A stretch of 64,000 nt of DNA from Vibrio viridaestus (GTDB lineage: Bacteria > Pseudomonadota > Gammaproteobacteria > Enterobacterales > Vibrionaceae). The notes under the pieces are model-generated. The model made no database searches and was not told where the DNA came from. It saw nothing but the letters and a program-made list of their open reading frames with translations. Below are positions 52,069 through 62,556 of the stretch, piece after piece. The position numbers and the translations under genes are program-made. Within the stretch, counting starts at the first letter, position 1, and each line of letters opens with the position of its first letter. The stretch lies in NCBI RefSeq assembly GCF_003856525.1, contig NZ_RJVQ01000005.1:1-64000 (forward strand), written 5' to 3'.

Positions 52069-52242
52069 CATTCACTACCACCCAAAAAGCTATCAACGCT
52101 GAAACGGATAAAAAACAAATTATCGATAGACAATTAATCAAATAGCATCATTTATACTCTATTCATATTTACTAATGCGATATTTTATTGTGTAATCCCG
52201 CTTCTCTTTTAGTTTTTCTCACTAAGTAGGAAAGAATACATA

Positions 52243-53484
52243 ATGGAACACGCTTCTTCCCGTAAAGGGCCATGGGGACGTCTGGCTCTGTGGAAAAAAA
52301 TTCTCGTCGGAATGGTCGCTGGTATTATCGTTGGTGCCATTTTAGGTCCTAGCGCTGAGCTGATTAAACCGATTGGCACGCTTTTTATTAACGCAATCAA
52401 AATGCTGATTGTCCCTCTTGTTTTCTGTTCTCTTATTGTGGGAATCACCTCAATGAAAGACACCAAGAAAATGGGACGTATTGGTGTTAAGGCGATCGTA
52501 CTTTATCTCGGTACAACCGCCATTGCCATTGCTTTAGGATTAGGTCTGTCATGGCTAATCGAACCTGGTGCAGGATTAAACCGTGCGGTAACAGAAGCAA
52601 GCGGCTTAGGTAAAGAGCCACCAGCTTTAGTTCAGACATTAATCAATATTATTCCTAAAAACCCAATAGGTGCTTTAGCCGAAGGTAACATTTTACAGAT
52701 CATTTTCTTCGCCCTAGGCCTAGGTATCGCGCTTGTTCTGATTGGAGAAAAAGGGCAGCCAGCAGTAAGAGTATTCGAAAGCTTGGCGGAAGCAATGTAT
52801 AAGCTAACAGAAATTGTTATGTCTTTTGCTCCTTATGGTGTCTTCGCTCTGATGGCTTGGGTTGCAGGTAAATTCGGTATTGATGTACTGATGCCATTAA
52901 TTAAAGTAATTGCTGCCGTTTATATAGGCGCATTGATACATGTCCTCGTGTTTTACAGTGGTTTCTTATCGATTGTTGGTCGTTTGAACCCGATGCCTTA
53001 CCTAAAAGGCATCACTAACCCGGCGGCAGTGGCTTACACCACATCAAGCAGCTCAGGCACATTGCCTGCAACGTTAAAAGCAAGCCAGGAAGAACTTGGC
53101 GTGTCAAAAGGTGTATCGAGCTTTGTTCTACCACTTGGTGCCACTATTAATATGGATGGTACCGCATTGTATCAAGGTGTTTGTGCCCTCTTTATTGCAC
53201 AAGCATTTGGTATTCACCTTGAAATGGCTGACTATATCACCATCATCCTTACCGCGACGTTGGCTTCGATCGGTACTGCGGGTGTTCCAGGAGCGGGTCT
53301 AATTATGCTGTCACTGGTTCTAACGACAGTCGGTTTGCCGATGGAAGGATTAGCAATCGTGGCGGGTATTGACCGAATCCTAGATATGGCACGTACTACG
53401 ATCAATGTATGTGGTGATATCATGGTTTCCGTGCTTATTGCAAAAAGCGAAGGCGAACTGGATAAAGAAACCTATAACTCTTAG
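52243..53484 (+). CDS. Dicarboxylate/amino acid:cation symporter (DAACS, GltP-like)
   Basis: The 413-residue membrane protein has eight TM helices plus two re-entrant hairpins. DAACS signatures are clear: the serine-rich AVAYTTSSSSGTLPATLKA, the PLGATINMDGTALYQGVCALF motif (NMDGT), and the GTAGVPGAGLIMLSLVL hairpin with the C-terminal GIDRILDMARTTINVCGD. It imports glutamate, aspartate or C4-dicarboxylates with Na+ or H+. Start ATG at 52243 follows TAGGAAAG. Not obviously linked to neighbours, though the adjacent MCP could sense the same ligand. Confidence 0.94.
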   Translation: MEHASSRKGPWGRLALWKKILVGMVAGIIVGAILGPSAELIKPIGTLFINAIKMLIVPLVFCSLIVGITSMKDTKKMGRIGVKAIVLYLGTTAIAIALGLGLSWLIEPGAGLNRAVTEASGLGKEPPALVQTLINIIPKNPIGALAEGNILQIIFFALGLGIALVLIGEKGQPAVRVFESLAEAMYKLTEIVMSFAPYGVFALMAWVAGKFGIDVLMPLIKVIAAVYIGALIHVLVFYSGFLSIVGRLNPMPYLKGITNPAAVAYTTSSSSGTLPATLKASQEELGVSKGVSSFVLPLGATINMDGTALYQGVCALFIAQAFGIHLEMADYITIILTATLASIGTAGVPGAGLIMLSLVLTTVGLPMEGLAIVAGIDRILDMARTTINVCGDIMVSVLIAKSEGELDKETYNS

Positions 53485-53504
53485 GAATCACCATTCTTAT
53501 CGCA

Positions 53505-53535
53505 TAAAAAAGCCCGCTTTTTCGCGGGCTTATTA
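53505..53535. terminator. Bidirectional terminator between symporter and MCP
   Basis: AGCCCGC (53511-53517) pairs with GCGGGCT (53524-53530), flanked by A6 and T-rich DNA, between convergent gene ends. Confidence 0.85.
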
Positions 53536-53541
53536 ATAGAT

Positions 53542-55509
53542 TTATTGCTGACTAATGTCGTACAAACGTTTAGCCTGTTCCGTTGCATCTATACTCACTG
53601 TACGGAATCTCTCCGCATCTTGTGCATTCTGATCAGATATCTCTCGAATACGTTCAGCCAGACGGTCAACGTTTTCCGTTACCTGAGCCTGTTCTTCTGT
53701 CGCGACAGCAATGTTCGTCGAACGTTCTTTAATATCATTAAACGCATCCACTATTTGTTCATATTGACTACGCGTTGTCATTGAACGTTCATTAACAGTT
53801 TCTGAATACTCACGACACTGACCAATAACATTAACACCCGTTTTAGCCGCATCTTGGAGTTTTTTGATCATATTTTCAATTTCGACTGCTGATTGTTGAG
53901 TTTTATGTGCAAGTGCACGCACTTCATCAGCAACGACAGCGAAGCCACGACCTGATTCACCAGCGCGAGCGGCTTCAATTGCAGCGTTAAGTGCTAGCAA
54001 GTTCGTTTGCTCAGAGATGTTCATAATAACTTCAAGAACTTGACCAACTTGCTGCGAATCATCAGAAAGCTGCTGAATCGCACCAGAAGACTCTGTAAGC
54101 TTATCAAACAACATACGTATAGATTCGGCATTTTGTTCTATGACTTCAAAGCCCGAATTAACCAATGCTGATGATTGAGTCGTTACCTCTGCTACAGACG
54201 CAACATCATGTGATACAGAAGCTGCGGTTGCCGACATTTCATTAATTGCTGTTGCTAAAGTATTGTTTTCATCCATCAGCTCAAGAGCGCGAGCCTGAGA
54301 ATCACCACTAAGCTTATCCATGCTTTCAGCGTTGTATTTAACTGATTCAGCTTCTGACCGCACTTTTTGCAAAATCGCGATGAGATGATCGCCATAGTCG
54401 TTAATCGCAACACACAACTTCGACATTTCGTCATCATTCGCAATGGTTAGCTTATTCGCCGTATGGCCACTCATCAATTGACGTACTTGACCCGTCGTAT
54501 TGTTAATCTGAGCTAGCAAACGTAAGCCATAAATAATAAGAATAACGAGGAATATTACAATGACGGCTGCAACAGAAGAGTAGATAGTCACAGTCAAAGA
54601 AGTAACCGCATCCAAGGCAATCGATGCAGGAAGAATAATACCGGCCTGCCAACCCTGCTCTGGTAGCTTAAATCGAACTAAGACTGAACTATCATTTCTG
54701 ACTACCCCTTTATCGAATTCTACTGGCGAGTAATCATCACTTTTTAGTGCTTTTGCAAGAGGAGCAAAAGAAGCATCCTGAGAACTAAGATCGTCTAAGG
54801 AAACCATCGAAATGGTTTTTGAACGTAATTGTGGTAGAGAAATCAATTGCCCAATCTGATCGACGATAAGACTATAGGTCCCTGAATCCCCATTGGCTTT
54901 AGTCAACAGTGATTCAATATTAGATAGCTCAACATCGATTGTGGCCACACCCCAGAAACTTCCATCGCGTTCGATCTTTACGGAGCAAGTCACCATTGGT
55001 ACGTTTGAAACAGGATCAACGTACACTTCTGACCATACACATTGTCCCTTAGCTGCAGACTTAACACTCGTATACCAGCCTTCTTGCTGATATGGGCTAG
55101 CGTCGGGCTTGTTATAATCATCAAGAAGTTCGTACTTGCCTGGTGCTGTTTTCGCCCAGAATAGGGATGCTTTGTCCTGACCATCGACAAGCTTTCCTGG
55201 CTCTGGCCAGATACCGCCACCAGCGACGCCTTTACCACTATAAACCAGAGGCTCTATGTGTTTAATAAACTCATCTTTATTTTTGGGAAGTGCTGCGGCA
55301 ACTGCTGCTAAACTGCGCGTTAATGTTGCATTTTCAGTGAGCTCTTTTGCAATCGTTTCACCGATAACCTCGGCCTCTGATTGCGCTTTTTCTATTGCCT
55401 GATTTTTAATTACAGGCGTAACTACAAATTCCACTACAGCAAACATTACCGCAAGCGCTACGACCAGTAACATCGCACTACCTGCGAATAATTTTGTTTT
55501 AATCAGCAT
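53542..55509 (-). CDS. Methyl-accepting chemotaxis protein, dCACHE sensor
   Basis: The 655-residue protein has TM1 (about 10-30), a large periplasmic dCACHE-like domain (about 35-310, with GVAGGGIWPEPGKLVDG and WGVATIDVELSN), TM2 (about 312-335), a HAMP, and a cytoplasmic coiled-coil hairpin whose tip reads [20 protein letters not shown]. The periplasmic domain should bind a small molecule such as an amino acid or organic acid. No CheR-tether pentapeptide is evident at the C-terminus. Confidence 0.94.
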   Translation of the reverse strand: MLIKTKLFAGSAMLLVVALAVMFAVVEFVVTPVIKNQAIEKAQSEAEVIGETIAKELTENATLTRSLAAVAAALPKNKDEFIKHIEPLVYSGKGVAGGGIWPEPGKLVDGQDKASLFWAKTAPGKYELLDDYNKPDASPYQQEGWYTSVKSAAKGQCVWSEVYVDPVSNVPMVTCSVKIERDGSFWGVATIDVELSNIESLLTKANGDSGTYSLIVDQIGQLISLPQLRSKTISMVSLDDLSSQDASFAPLAKALKSDDYSPVEFDKGVVRNDSSVLVRFKLPEQGWQAGIILPASIALDAVTSLTVTIYSSVAAVIVIFLVILIIYGLRLLAQINNTTGQVRQLMSGHTANKLTIANDDEMSKLCVAINDYGDHLIAILQKVRSEAESVKYNAESMDKLSGDSQARALELMDENNTLATAINEMSATAASVSHDVASVAEVTTQSSALVNSGFEVIEQNAESIRMLFDKLTESSGAIQQLSDDSQQVGQVLEVIMNISEQTNLLALNAAIEAARAGESGRGFAVVADEVRALAHKTQQSAVEIENMIKKLQDAAKTGVNVIGQCREYSETVNERSMTTRSQYEQIVDAFNDIKERSTNIAVATEEQAQVTENVDRLAERIREISDQNAQDAERFRTVSIDATEQAKRLYDISQQ

Positions 55510-55638
55510 GCATAACTCCTTCGCCTACTAAAAATTTGAAAACTTTCTCAAATTTGATTCATTTTATTGGCAAAATCAATAAATATCTGAACTTATATAA
55601 TTATTTTTATTAGTAACTACTTAACAAAACCAATCACG

Positions 55639-57339
55639 TTATGCGCTTATTTTAAACTGGTGCATTAGATCCTGTAGTTGATGTGCTAATTGAGCTAGTG
55701 ACTCGCTAGCTTCCTCAGTTTCCCGAGTCGACGCAACAATGAGCTCACCCGTATCACGGATACCAACCATACTGCGGCTTATTTCTTCGGCCGCTACTGC
55801 CTGCTCTTCGCTAGCAGATGCGATCTGAACGTTTGAATCACTTAAACTCAGGATTTCTGCCGCAATTTCATCAATACCAGATTTAGATTCATTAATTAAG
55901 CTCGATATTTCCCGGATATCATCGCCATTTGTTTGAATGGTATCGACCGCTGAACGAGAATTTTTAACTAATTTTTCGATTAAGCTAGAAATTTGATTCG
56001 TCGCGCCCTGACTTCTCGTTGCCAAAGCCCGAACCTCATCAGCGACAACAGCAAATCCTCGTCCTTGATCTCCTGCACGAGCCGCTTCAATCGCCGCATT
56101 CAACGCCAATAAGTTGGTTTGCTCGGCAATGGCATTTACCTCGACAACGAAATGTTGTATTTGCTCAGTACTAGATTGGAGATCCGCAATCATCAGTTGA
56201 GACTGCTCTGTCTTTTCAACTAATCGTTTTGTAATCGCTTGTGTTGTGTCAATATGAAGGCAGCTACGCTTAATATTTTCATCAGCACCTTTCGTCGATG
56301 ATGCAGTGTTTTCTGCACTACCTGCAACCTCATTAATCGTGGCTGACATCTGATGCATAGCGGTAGCAACCTGATCAGTATTTTCTTGTTGAACATCAAC
56401 TGCTTCTTTATTTGAGCGAGCAACCTCCGCTAATTCAGTAACGGTTGCAGCTAATGTTTCTGAACTAGCTAGTATGGTTTGCACCATATTTTTTAAAGAT
56501 AATGATGTTTTATTCATCGCTTTGAGTAAGGTACCAACTTCATCATTTTGCGAATCGTCTATGGTATTTGAGAAGTCACCCATCGCAATCTGATTAGCGA
56601 ATTCACAGGCAACTTGTAACGATGACACCATTTTTTTACTGATTATAAAACCGATCAATAGCCCCAAAGCTAATGATATGCCCGCAATTATTGTCATTCC
56701 GTACAAAGCATGCTCTTCATCTAACTCAGTTTTGACCACGGCTTCTTGAGTTATAGATTCTAAACTTACAAGAAACAGCGAAAGTTCTTTATTCAGAACC
56801 GATTGCAAAGATTCTAAGTCCTGAAGGGAATTTGATATTGCTGAAATATCATCTCCCTGGCGTATGGACGATAAAATTCTCTCAGCCGATTCCTCATACT
56901 GTTTGTGATGTTCGATGATGAGGCTAAGGTTCGCATGCAATTCCTGAGCTTTGGTTTTAATCTTGGGAGTTAATGCGTGTTCAACAGCGATTGCGGTCAG
57001 TGCTTTCGCTTGAATCACCTCGTTATCCAAAGTTGAAGATAACGTTTCAAATCGCGAAACTAAGTTGTCTATTGAATTGATTCCATTGCCAGAATCCAAT
57101 GGAACCTCCAATGCTCTGAGCGCTTTTTCTAAAATAACGGAACTTTGTAACTGCTTTACAGTAATATCGCTAGTAAGCTGAATTAGCGGAATATTTTCAT
57201 CTGCGATGCCTTTAATCTCATGAGCAACCTGATTCATTTTAAATACACCAAAGCCCGCAATGGAAAGGCTCAAAAACGTCATTAATAAAATGATAATCAA
57301 TAGCTTAATTTTTATGGAGCGATTAGCTAACCACCTCAT
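55639..57339 (-). CDS. Methyl-accepting chemotaxis protein, four-helix-bundle sensor
   Basis: About 566 residues from ATG at 57339 ([20 protein letters not shown]), which follows CAGGGAGAATTC; the longer frame to 57417 has no ribosome site. TM1 (about 10-33), a helical periplasmic domain (about 40-190, with [21 protein letters not shown]), TM2 with [15 protein letters not shown], a HAMP, and the signalling tip [19 protein letters not shown]. Sensor is 4HB_MCP/HBM-like. It lies 129 bp upstream of the other MCP, same strand. Confidence 0.93.
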   Translation of the reverse strand: MRWLANRSIKIKLLIIILLMTFLSLSIAGFGVFKMNQVAHEIKGIADENIPLIQLTSDITVKQLQSSVILEKALRALEVPLDSGNGINSIDNLVSRFETLSSTLDNEVIQAKALTAIAVEHALTPKIKTKAQELHANLSLIIEHHKQYEESAERILSSIRQGDDISAISNSLQDLESLQSVLNKELSLFLVSLESITQEAVVKTELDEEHALYGMTIIAGISLALGLLIGFIISKKMVSSLQVACEFANQIAMGDFSNTIDDSQNDEVGTLLKAMNKTSLSLKNMVQTILASSETLAATVTELAEVARSNKEAVDVQQENTDQVATAMHQMSATINEVAGSAENTASSTKGADENIKRSCLHIDTTQAITKRLVEKTEQSQLMIADLQSSTEQIQHFVVEVNAIAEQTNLLALNAAIEAARAGDQGRGFAVVADEVRALATRSQGATNQISSLIEKLVKNSRSAVDTIQTNGDDIREISSLINESKSGIDEIAAEILSLSDSNVQIASASEEQAVAAEEISRSMVGIRDTGELIVASTRETEEASESLAQLAHQLQDLMHQFKISA

Positions 57340-57500
57340 AGAATTCTCCCTGACAAGAGGTCTGATTGTTAGTTGTATAAAGTTATGAGATAAACTCTCT
57401 GCATAGACCACTATCACTAAGAATAGAAAAGAAATTAAGGAAAGCCGTAATTATTTATTCGCTTCGTTTCACAAAAGATGATGAATTCATAAGTTTTACT

Positions 57501-57532
57501 TATAAAAAAGGCCTACCAAATTGGTAGGCCTT
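57501..57532 (-). terminator. Strong intrinsic terminator of the MFS efflux operon
   Basis: AAGGCCTACCAA (57508-57519) and TTGGTAGGCCTT (57521-57532) form a perfect 12-bp stem. On the minus strand it is followed by a T6 tract, 9 bp downstream of the MFS gene stop. Confidence 0.9.
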
Positions 57533-57541
57533 AACGACATA

Positions 57542-59077
57542 TTAATGTGCCGCCCCAGGATCAACGCTATGATGAGGTTTGGGAGCCAGCCAAATTAAAA
57601 AAGCAGCAATAGCAAAGATAACCGCAATAATCACAAACACTTGATTCGTCGCGACCATTACACTTTGTTTTTGTAACATCCAATCGAGACTATTGCGAAT
57701 TTGATCAAGACTCATTCCTGAACTTTGCATTGCTCTGGCAGCAAATCCATGCTGGTCGGTTAATCCCGATAATTCTGAGTGTACATAACGGGTTTCATTT
57801 TCCCAGGTAGTGTTAATGATCGAGGTAGCAAATGCCGCTGATAGAGTACGAATAAAATTCATCAACCCCGCAGCTGACTCCATCTCTCTCAACTTAACAC
57901 AACCCAAAGCTATCGCAGTCAGTGGTACGAAGAATAGTGGCATGCCAATCCCCTGAAAAAACATCGGCCAGCTTACCTGAGCAAACGTCATATCGAGGTT
58001 GGCGAAGCTACGCACGTAAGTCCAGATACAAAACCAAAGAACACCAACAAAAACAAACGGCCTTGGATCTCTTTTGCTCGACGCTTCAGCTATCAAAGGA
58101 GCTAAAAATACGGCCAGAACCCCCATAGCAGCTGTCGCATAGCCAGCAATCGTTGCGGTATAGCCCATATAGACTTGAAGCCATAAAGGAGTAACAACTG
58201 TCGTAGCAAAGAAGGCACCGAACGTCAGAGATAGAGTTAGCATGGAAGCCGTAAATCCACGGTGACGAAATACCTTAAGATCGACCACAGGATTTCTTTC
58301 AGTTAGCTCCCATATAACAAAACTAATAAATCCTATGACAGCAATAATGGCTAAAGTGACAATACGGGTAGATTCGAACCAATCATGCTCTTTCCCTTCA
58401 TCAAGCATAATCTGTAATGCAGCAACCCAGATGACTAACAGTAATAAACCTATCTTATCAATCGGTAGTTTCTCTGCTTTTGTCTCGTATTTTTTCAATA
58501 TAACGCGAATCGTATAACCAGCAATAAGCGCAAATGGCACATTGACGAAAAAGATAAATGGCCAACTTAACTGATCACAAAGAACTCCACCTAAGATCGG
58601 ACCAGCAATAGGAGCGACTAGAGTCGTCATACTCCAAATACCGATGGCCGCGTGAGCTTTATTTTTGGGAAATATGCGCATCATCAACGTTTGCGATAAT
58701 GGCATAATAGGACCACCAGAGAAGCCTAATAGCACACGAAAAATTACAAGTGCGGTCATGGATGTTGCCATTCCACATAGAAACGAGAACACCCCGAACA
58801 GAATAAAACAGGTGGTGAATGTTTTTATTGCCCCAAACCGTTTCGCAAACCATCCCGTTAACGGAACTGATATCGCCTCAGCCACAGCATAGGAGGTGAT
58901 GACATAGGTTCCCTGGCTGGTTGATGTCCCTAAACTACCTGCAATATTCGCGACGGACACATTGGCTATCGTGGTATCTAGTACCGCAAAGAAGTTGGCA
59001 AGAGCCAAACATAAAGCCCCAATAAACAGGGCTCCGCCAGTGAGCGGTTGAATTTCATTTTCAGATGTTGAACTCAT
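57542..59077 (-). CDS. MFS multidrug transporter, DHA2 (EmrB/VceB-like, 14 TM)
   Basis: The 511-residue protein has 14 predicted TM helices. DHA2 motifs: FFAVLDTTIANVSVANIAG (TM1, motif D1), the loop GWFAKRFGAIKTF (motif A-like), and motif C VAPIAGPILGGVLCD. It exports hydrophobic drugs, uncouplers or bile-type detergents using the proton gradient. It is third in the operon after the outer-membrane and adaptor genes, the order of V. cholerae vceCAB. Gap to adaptor is 9 bp. Confidence 0.93.
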   Translation of the reverse strand: MSSTSENEIQPLTGGALFIGALCLALANFFAVLDTTIANVSVANIAGSLGTSTSQGTYVITSYAVAEAISVPLTGWFAKRFGAIKTFTTCFILFGVFSFLCGMATSMTALVIFRVLLGFSGGPIMPLSQTLMMRIFPKNKAHAAIGIWSMTTLVAPIAGPILGGVLCDQLSWPFIFFVNVPFALIAGYTIRVILKKYETKAEKLPIDKIGLLLLVIWVAALQIMLDEGKEHDWFESTRIVTLAIIAVIGFISFVIWELTERNPVVDLKVFRHRGFTASMLTLSLTFGAFFATTVVTPLWLQVYMGYTATIAGYATAAMGVLAVFLAPLIAEASSKRDPRPFVFVGVLWFCIWTYVRSFANLDMTFAQVSWPMFFQGIGMPLFFVPLTAIALGCVKLREMESAAGLMNFIRTLSAAFATSIINTTWENETRYVHSELSGLTDQHGFAARAMQSSGMSLDQIRNSLDWMLQKQSVMVATNQVFVIIAVIFAIAAFLIWLAPKPHHSVDPGAAH

Positions 59078-59086
59078 TCGTCATCC

Positions 59087-60277
59087 TTAGCCCTGTTCAG
59101 GAAGCTCACCAGATTTAAACCGCGCCAAAGTATCACTGTCTACCTTTGACGAAGTATCGATCGTGACTTCCATAGAAAGACCAACCTGTAGCGGATGTTT
59201 CTGCAGTTCATCTTTGTCCAAAGAAATTCGCACAGGCAGGCGTTGGACGACCTTTATCCAGTTCCCAGTCGCGTTTTGAGCAGGTATTACTGAGAATGCA
59301 GAACCAGTACCACCAGCAATCCCTGAAACAACACCATGATAAACAACATCATCACCATAAAGATCGGAAGTAATTTCCACTTTCTGACCAATATTTACAT
59401 GAGTCAGTTCGCCCTCTTTGAAGTTGGCATCAATGTGCATGTTGCTTAGAGGAACAACGGTCATCAGTGGAGAGCCGACTTGTACGCGACGCCCAACCTG
59501 AACCTGACGCTTGGCGACAACTCCAGATATAGGTGCTCGAATAATGGTTCTTTGCAAATCTACCTGAGCTTGATCAAAACGCGCTTTTGCTAGCAGTACC
59601 TGAGGGTTAGTATCGACTGTCGTATTATTGATTAACACAGCATTTGCCTTTTGATCTCCGATCGTCGACAAGCGATTAGCAACCGCCTGATTCACTGCGG
59701 CTTTCGCAGCATGAAGCTGAGCTTGTGCCTGAATAAATGCCGTCTTAGCATTGGTCACTTCCTCTCCCGACACTGAGCCAGATTTAACAAGATCTTGGCG
59801 ACGTTTCAGATCAATTTGAGCACGTTGAAATGTTGCTTGAGCAGATTTTAATTGTGCACGAGCACGAGTTTCATCTTCTGTGCTCGCTTTTACTAATGCA
59901 TTGAGACCTTCATCATTGGCTTCGTAACTTTGAACATGACGTTTCGCCAACGCATAGTCAGCTTCAGCCTGAACCAAGGCTAGACGCGCATCCGTATCAT
60001 CGATAGTAACTAATATGTCGCCTTTCTTAACATATTGAGTATCAACCACTTTGACATCACCAATAACACCACTTACTGCAGGGGTAATCTCAGCAACTTC
60101 TGTTGATGTATAAGCATTATCCGTTGAAATATAGCGTGACGCGTAAAAGAACCAATATGCCGTGTAACTTCCCGCCGCTAAGATGATGAGAAGTGCAAGA
60201 ATCGCAAAGCCTTTTTTACGGGATTTATTTGCTTTAGTTTGATCAAATTGCGCTTCGTTCGTATCTTCAGTATTCAT
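59087..60277 (-). CDS. HlyD/EmrA-type periplasmic adaptor (VceA-like)
   Basis: The 396-residue protein has a short cytoplasmic N-terminus, one TM anchor (GFAILALLIILAAGSYTAYWFF) and no lipobox, as in EmrA/VceA. A lipoyl half-motif (SAVSGVIGDVKVVDTQYVKKGD-like) and its partner (TIIRAPISGVVAKRQVQVG) flank a long coiled-coil hairpin. It links the MFS pump to the outer-membrane factor. It starts 5 bp downstream of that gene's stop. Confidence 0.93.
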   Translation of the reverse strand: MNTEDTNEAQFDQTKANKSRKKGFAILALLIILAAGSYTAYWFFYASRYISTDNAYTSTEVAEITPAVSGVIGDVKVVDTQYVKKGDILVTIDDTDARLALVQAEADYALAKRHVQSYEANDEGLNALVKASTEDETRARAQLKSAQATFQRAQIDLKRRQDLVKSGSVSGEEVTNAKTAFIQAQAQLHAAKAAVNQAVANRLSTIGDQKANAVLINNTTVDTNPQVLLAKARFDQAQVDLQRTIIRAPISGVVAKRQVQVGRRVQVGSPLMTVVPLSNMHIDANFKEGELTHVNIGQKVEITSDLYGDDVVYHGVVSGIAGGTGSAFSVIPAQNATGNWIKVVQRLPVRISLDKDELQKHPLQVGLSMEVTIDTSSKVDSDTLARFKSGELPEQG

Positions 60278-60282
60278 TCTAA

Positions 60283-61725
60283 TTAACCTTTATCTGCCCC
60301 TGACTGAGCATTGTTATAACCACCACCTAGTGCATGGATCAGAGATAAATCCAGGGAGAAAGCCCGGGCATTTAAATTTGCCAACACTCTTTCATTATTG
60401 AGTAGTGCGTCTTCGGCACTGAGTACATCTAAGTAAGATGCAAGTCCGCCTTTGTAGCGATTACTCGCGATTTGGTGGGCATCCGTCGCTGCCTGAACCG
60501 CTTCTTTTGTCTTAGCGATTTGTGCATCTAGTGCTCGAGTACTAATGACCGAATCCGCTACTTGTCGCAGCGCATCACTTAAAGACTGGTTATAAGTGGC
60601 GACAGCAACTTCATAATTAGCCCTGGCAGAATCAAGTTCGCCTTCTAATTTACCACCAGAGAATATAGGTAAATAAATGGCCGGACCGATACTACCAGCG
60701 TCGTTTCCTGTGCGCGTTAAGTTATCTAGACCAAATGACTGATATCCAATAAATGCCGAAAGTTTAACATCAGGATAAAAGTTCTTTTCAGCGACACCAA
60801 TTCGTTGTGCAGCAGACTCGACACGCCATCGAGCTGCCGTGATATCAGGTCGGTGTCCTAGTAGACCAATTCCCAAATCCTCTGGTAAGCCAAGTACCTG
60901 ATTGAGATTAATCTGTGGCCGAGTAATCGAGCGAGCAAAATCAGGAGAATCACCAAGTAATGCAGCAAGCGCATTTTTTTGTAGCGCTATCATTTCCTTA
61001 ATATTCAGAAGTTCAGCTTCGACACTAGCCTGAGAGGCTTTTGCTCGACTAACTGCCCCTTTAGTTTCCAGACCATTGTTAAACCTGCGGGTTAACAGGT
61101 CGACAGTCTGACTTCGCACGGCAACCGCAGCACTGACCGTATCTTGATTGAGGTATAAACGTGCTAACTCCGCATACGAATTGGCAATAGAGGTTGAAAT
61201 CATCAGACGAGCGGAAGCATTTTCAGCTTCTGCCGCAGCATAGTCTGATGTTGCAGCAGATACCGCGTTTTTGTTTTTGCCCCAAAAATCGAGATCATAG
61301 GAAAAGTTTAATGTGACCGATCCGTAATCGTTCCAATTCGCTGGTGGGTTGTATGCCTGGTATTGGTAACTCACTTTCGACTCTGATGCCGAAGCGTTTA
61401 ATCCCAATTGTATTTTACGAATCGCTCCGATTTGCTGTGCGATACCCTGAGCATCTTTTAACCTAGCTTTTGCTATAGCAATTGATGGTGAATCCGCTAG
61501 CGCTTTCTCTATCAGTGAATTTAATTGCGGATCTTGATATTGCTGCCACCATTTATCATTAGGCCAATTAATAGTCTCAATATCGCTAAACGTCCGTTGA
61601 TAGCTCAATGAGTTAACCACTTTTAAATCGGGACTTTTATAATCCGAAGGTGTCGAGCACCCAGCGAGTAAAGACAAAGTAACCAACAGTGCGATATTGG
61701 ATTTGACCGACTGTGCTCCTGACAT
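60283..61725 (-). CDS. Outer-membrane efflux lipoprotein (OMF, VceC-like)
   Basis: About 480 residues from ATG at 61725 (MSGAQSVKSNIALLVTLSLLAGC) with lipobox SLLAGC. Longer frames are unlikely because the promoter lies within 61784-61813; an ATG at 61764 remains possible. Two OEP repeats are visible (LNFSYDLDFWGKNKNAV, then AIYLPIFSGGKLEGEL), with NNERVLANLNARAF near the end. It is the exit duct and the first gene of the operon, divergent from a TetR gene. Confidence 0.9.
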   Translation of the reverse strand: MSGAQSVKSNIALLVTLSLLAGCSTPSDYKSPDLKVVNSLSYQRTFSDIETINWPNDKWWQQYQDPQLNSLIEKALADSPSIAIAKARLKDAQGIAQQIGAIRKIQLGLNASASESKVSYQYQAYNPPANWNDYGSVTLNFSYDLDFWGKNKNAVSAATSDYAAAEAENASARLMISTSIANSYAELARLYLNQDTVSAAVAVRSQTVDLLTRRFNNGLETKGAVSRAKASQASVEAELLNIKEMIALQKNALAALLGDSPDFARSITRPQINLNQVLGLPEDLGIGLLGHRPDITAARWRVESAAQRIGVAEKNFYPDVKLSAFIGYQSFGLDNLTRTGNDAGSIGPAIYLPIFSGGKLEGELDSARANYEVAVATYNQSLSDALRQVADSVISTRALDAQIAKTKEAVQAATDAHQIASNRYKGGLASYLDVLSAEDALLNNERVLANLNARAFSLDLSLIHALGGGYNNAQSGADKG

Positions 61726-61783
61726 CTTGTGAATCTTGTATTGAGTTTTCACTCCCCACCTCATAAATAAACCGTACCGTACA

Positions 61784-61813
61784 GTTATACTATTGACAAT
61801 GGTCATCGGTCAA
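61784..61813 (-). promoter_or_regulatory. Promoter and operator-like dyad of the MFS efflux operon
   Basis: On the minus strand TTGACC (61808-61813) and TATAAC (61784-61789) are spaced by 18 bp. A dyad TTGAC-N11-GTCAA (61793-61813) covers the -35 and spacer, a natural site for the divergent TetR protein. Confidence 0.6.
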
Positions 61814-61847
61814 GCGAAACTTAGCGCAATTGAAAATGAGGTACTAA

Positions 61848-62450
61848 ATGAGAGTAAAAACAGAAGAACGGCGCCAGTCGATTGTAGAAATAGCAAAAGA
61901 AGCGTTTATACAACAAGGATTTGAGCAAACGTCGATGTCTTATATCGCAAAGAAAGTTGGCGGCTCAAAGGCCACTCTGTATAACTATTTTAGTTCCAAG
62001 GAAGAGATATTCTCAGCAGTCATGGAATCCTCAGTAACTCATGATGTTGCAGATGCTTTTCAGAAGTTATCTACCAGTAAAGAGCTCCAGGTCGCATTAT
62101 TTGATTTTGGTTATCACTATTTAGAATCGGTCTTATCACCGGGCCTCGGAGCTATTCGCAAAATGGCTATTAGTGAATCAGGACGATCAGATGTAAGCCG
62201 GTATTTCTACGAAAATGGTCCGGGTAAAGGTCGTGCCTACGCTGCGCAGTATTTAAAAAAACAGATGGAGGCAGGAGAATTAATCGAAGCCGATCCAATT
62301 CTAGCTGCATCGCAATTAGTTGCGCTTTTAGATGCGGAGCTACTCACTCCTGTTGAACTGAATGTGATAGAAAAACCATCGAAGCAAAAAATAGAGCAAG
62401 TGGCGCAGACCGCGATAAATTCTTTTCTGAAACTATACAAAAAAGTCTAA
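61848..62450 (+). CDS. TetR-family regulator of the MFS efflux operon
   Basis: The 200-residue protein has a TetR DNA-binding domain (IVEIAKEAFIQQGFEQTSMSYIAKKVGGSKATLYNYFSSKEE) and a helical C-terminal ligand domain of the AcrR/TetR_C type (ESVLSPGLGAIRKMAISESG). ATG at 61848 follows GAGG. It is divergent from the OMF-adaptor-MFS operon and lies 35 bp from the TTGAC dyad, matching the VceR-vceCAB layout. It likely represses the operon until a substrate binds. Confidence 0.92.
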   Translation: MRVKTEERRQSIVEIAKEAFIQQGFEQTSMSYIAKKVGGSKATLYNYFSSKEEIFSAVMESSVTHDVADAFQKLSTSKELQVALFDFGYHYLESVLSPGLGAIRKMAISESGRSDVSRYFYENGPGKGRAYAAQYLKKQMEAGELIEADPILAASQLVALLDAELLTPVELNVIEKPSKQKIEQVAQTAINSFLKLYKKV

Positions 62451-62455
62451 AAAGG

Positions 62456-62485
62456 TTTCCTTAAACAACGGTGCAACTAAGGAAA
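62456..62485 (+). terminator. Hairpin terminator after the TetR gene
   Basis: TTTCCTTA (62456-62463) pairs with TAAGGAAA (62478-62485), 14-nt loop, followed by AAGTTTTCTTC. Confidence 0.5.
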
Positions 62486-62511
62486 AAGTTTTCTTCTATT
62501 ATGTCGCGCAG

Positions 62512-62545
62512 AGAGTTAAGTGAGCCAATAGCTTCACTTAACTCT
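62512..62545. terminator. Perfect 12-bp hairpin between convergent genes
   Basis: AGAGTTAAGTGA (62512-62523) and TCACTTAACTCT (62534-62545) are exact complements with a 10-nt loop, 12 bp from the oxygenase gene stop. No T-run, but the convergent location suits a bidirectional terminator. Confidence 0.55.
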
Positions 62546-62556
62546 TGCAGCATCGA